In this document: positions 6,219-6,403 of the stretch, one piece after another
Layout: the number at the start of each line of letters is the position of its first letter
Numbering within the stretch: position 1 is the stretch's first letter
DNA from: an uncultured Caulobacterales bacterium
Lineage (GTDB): Bacteria; Pseudomonadota; Alphaproteobacteria; Caulobacterales; Maricaulaceae
NCBI GenBank assembly: GCA_938007945.1
Contig: CALLME010000149.1
Span: 1-6,403 of the forward strand
DNA length: 6,403 bases
Direction of reading: 5' to 3'
Notes under the pieces: generated by a model
The model's database searches: none
Seen by the model: the letters and a program-made list of their open reading frames with translations, nothing else
What the model was told of the DNA's origin: nothing
Translations under genes and position numbers: made by a program

Positions 6219-6403
6219 GAATATCAACCGTTTTGATTAGAAAAACTACGTTCTAATTATTTCATTGCACGTGTAGTCGCTTTTTTAAAGCCGTCAAGCA
6301 TGCGATAAACCTTAAATGAAAAAAGATGCTGGCGCTCATAGGCTTTAAACCGCCCTTCGGAAAGATGCGCTTATGCCAAAATTTGCGCATCGCGTCAGCG
6401 TGT
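6219..6403. other. Region upstream of yidC with no identifiable gene
   Basis: I recognise no rnpA, yidD or rpmH here, although these often precede yidC in proteobacteria. On the minus strand, one frame is open from the window edge to a TGA at 6262-6264 (47 codons, containing MRKFWHKRIFPKGG). It could be the end of a gene, but it has no motif I know. A second minus frame ending at a TAA (6257-6259) is closed upstream by another TAA within the window. On the plus strand, ATG 6373 follows GGAAAG (6359-6364) and is open to the edge (MPKFAHRVSV), so a divergent gene may start there. None of these is strong enough to call. Confidence 0.3.

Overview
The window joins two unrelated kinds of DNA. Bases 1 to about 1817 carry an AT-richer fragment of a eukaryotic non-LTR (LINE-type) retrotransposon. 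It has an APE-type endonuclease followed by the first part of a reverse transcriptase, in one reading frame broken by a single TAA. Bases from about 1817 onward are bacterial, most likely from an alphaproteobacterium. This is inferred from an RlmB-type methyltransferase with a long basic N-terminal extension, a bacterial alternative oxidase, a DUF805 protein, a 583-residue YidC beginning MDDQKNFILAIVLSG, and moderately GC-rich coding DNA. I cannot assign a genus.

Layout. (1) 3-1820, + strand: endonuclease/reverse transcriptase fragment, open at the left edge and cut before the catalytic YADD/FADD motif at the right. (2) 1817-1841, - strand: the first ~25 nt of a tRNA, probably tRNA-Ser, cut in the D arm exactly where the retroelement begins. 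(3) 1842-1996: spacer with a strong hairpin and weak promoter-like sequences. (4) 1997-2980, +: rlmB-type rRNA 2'-O-methyltransferase. (5) 2977-3525, -: DUF805 membrane protein, whose stop codon overlaps that of rlmB. (6) 3526-3666: divergent spacer. (7) 3667-4401, +: alternative oxidase. (8) 4402-4466: convergent spacer with terminator-like hairpins. (9) 4467-6218, -: yidC. (10) 6219-6403: upstream region of yidC with no gene I can identify.

The bacterial genes are housekeeping or respiratory functions that do not form one pathway: rRNA modification (RlmB), cyanide-insensitive quinol oxidation (AOX), membrane protein insertion (YidC), and an unassigned membrane protein. All four look intact. 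I see no defence system, CRISPR array or bacterial mobile element.

The most notable object is the junction near 1817. A non-LTR element inserted by target-primed reverse transcription keeps its 3' end, but this one lost its 3' half, and the tRNA it abuts lost its own 3' part. The two share only a few bases at the joint. A chimeric assembly or amplification artefact is the simplest explanation. A real eukaryote-to-bacterium join, or bacterial DNA in a eukaryotic genome, cannot be excluded from sequence alone.
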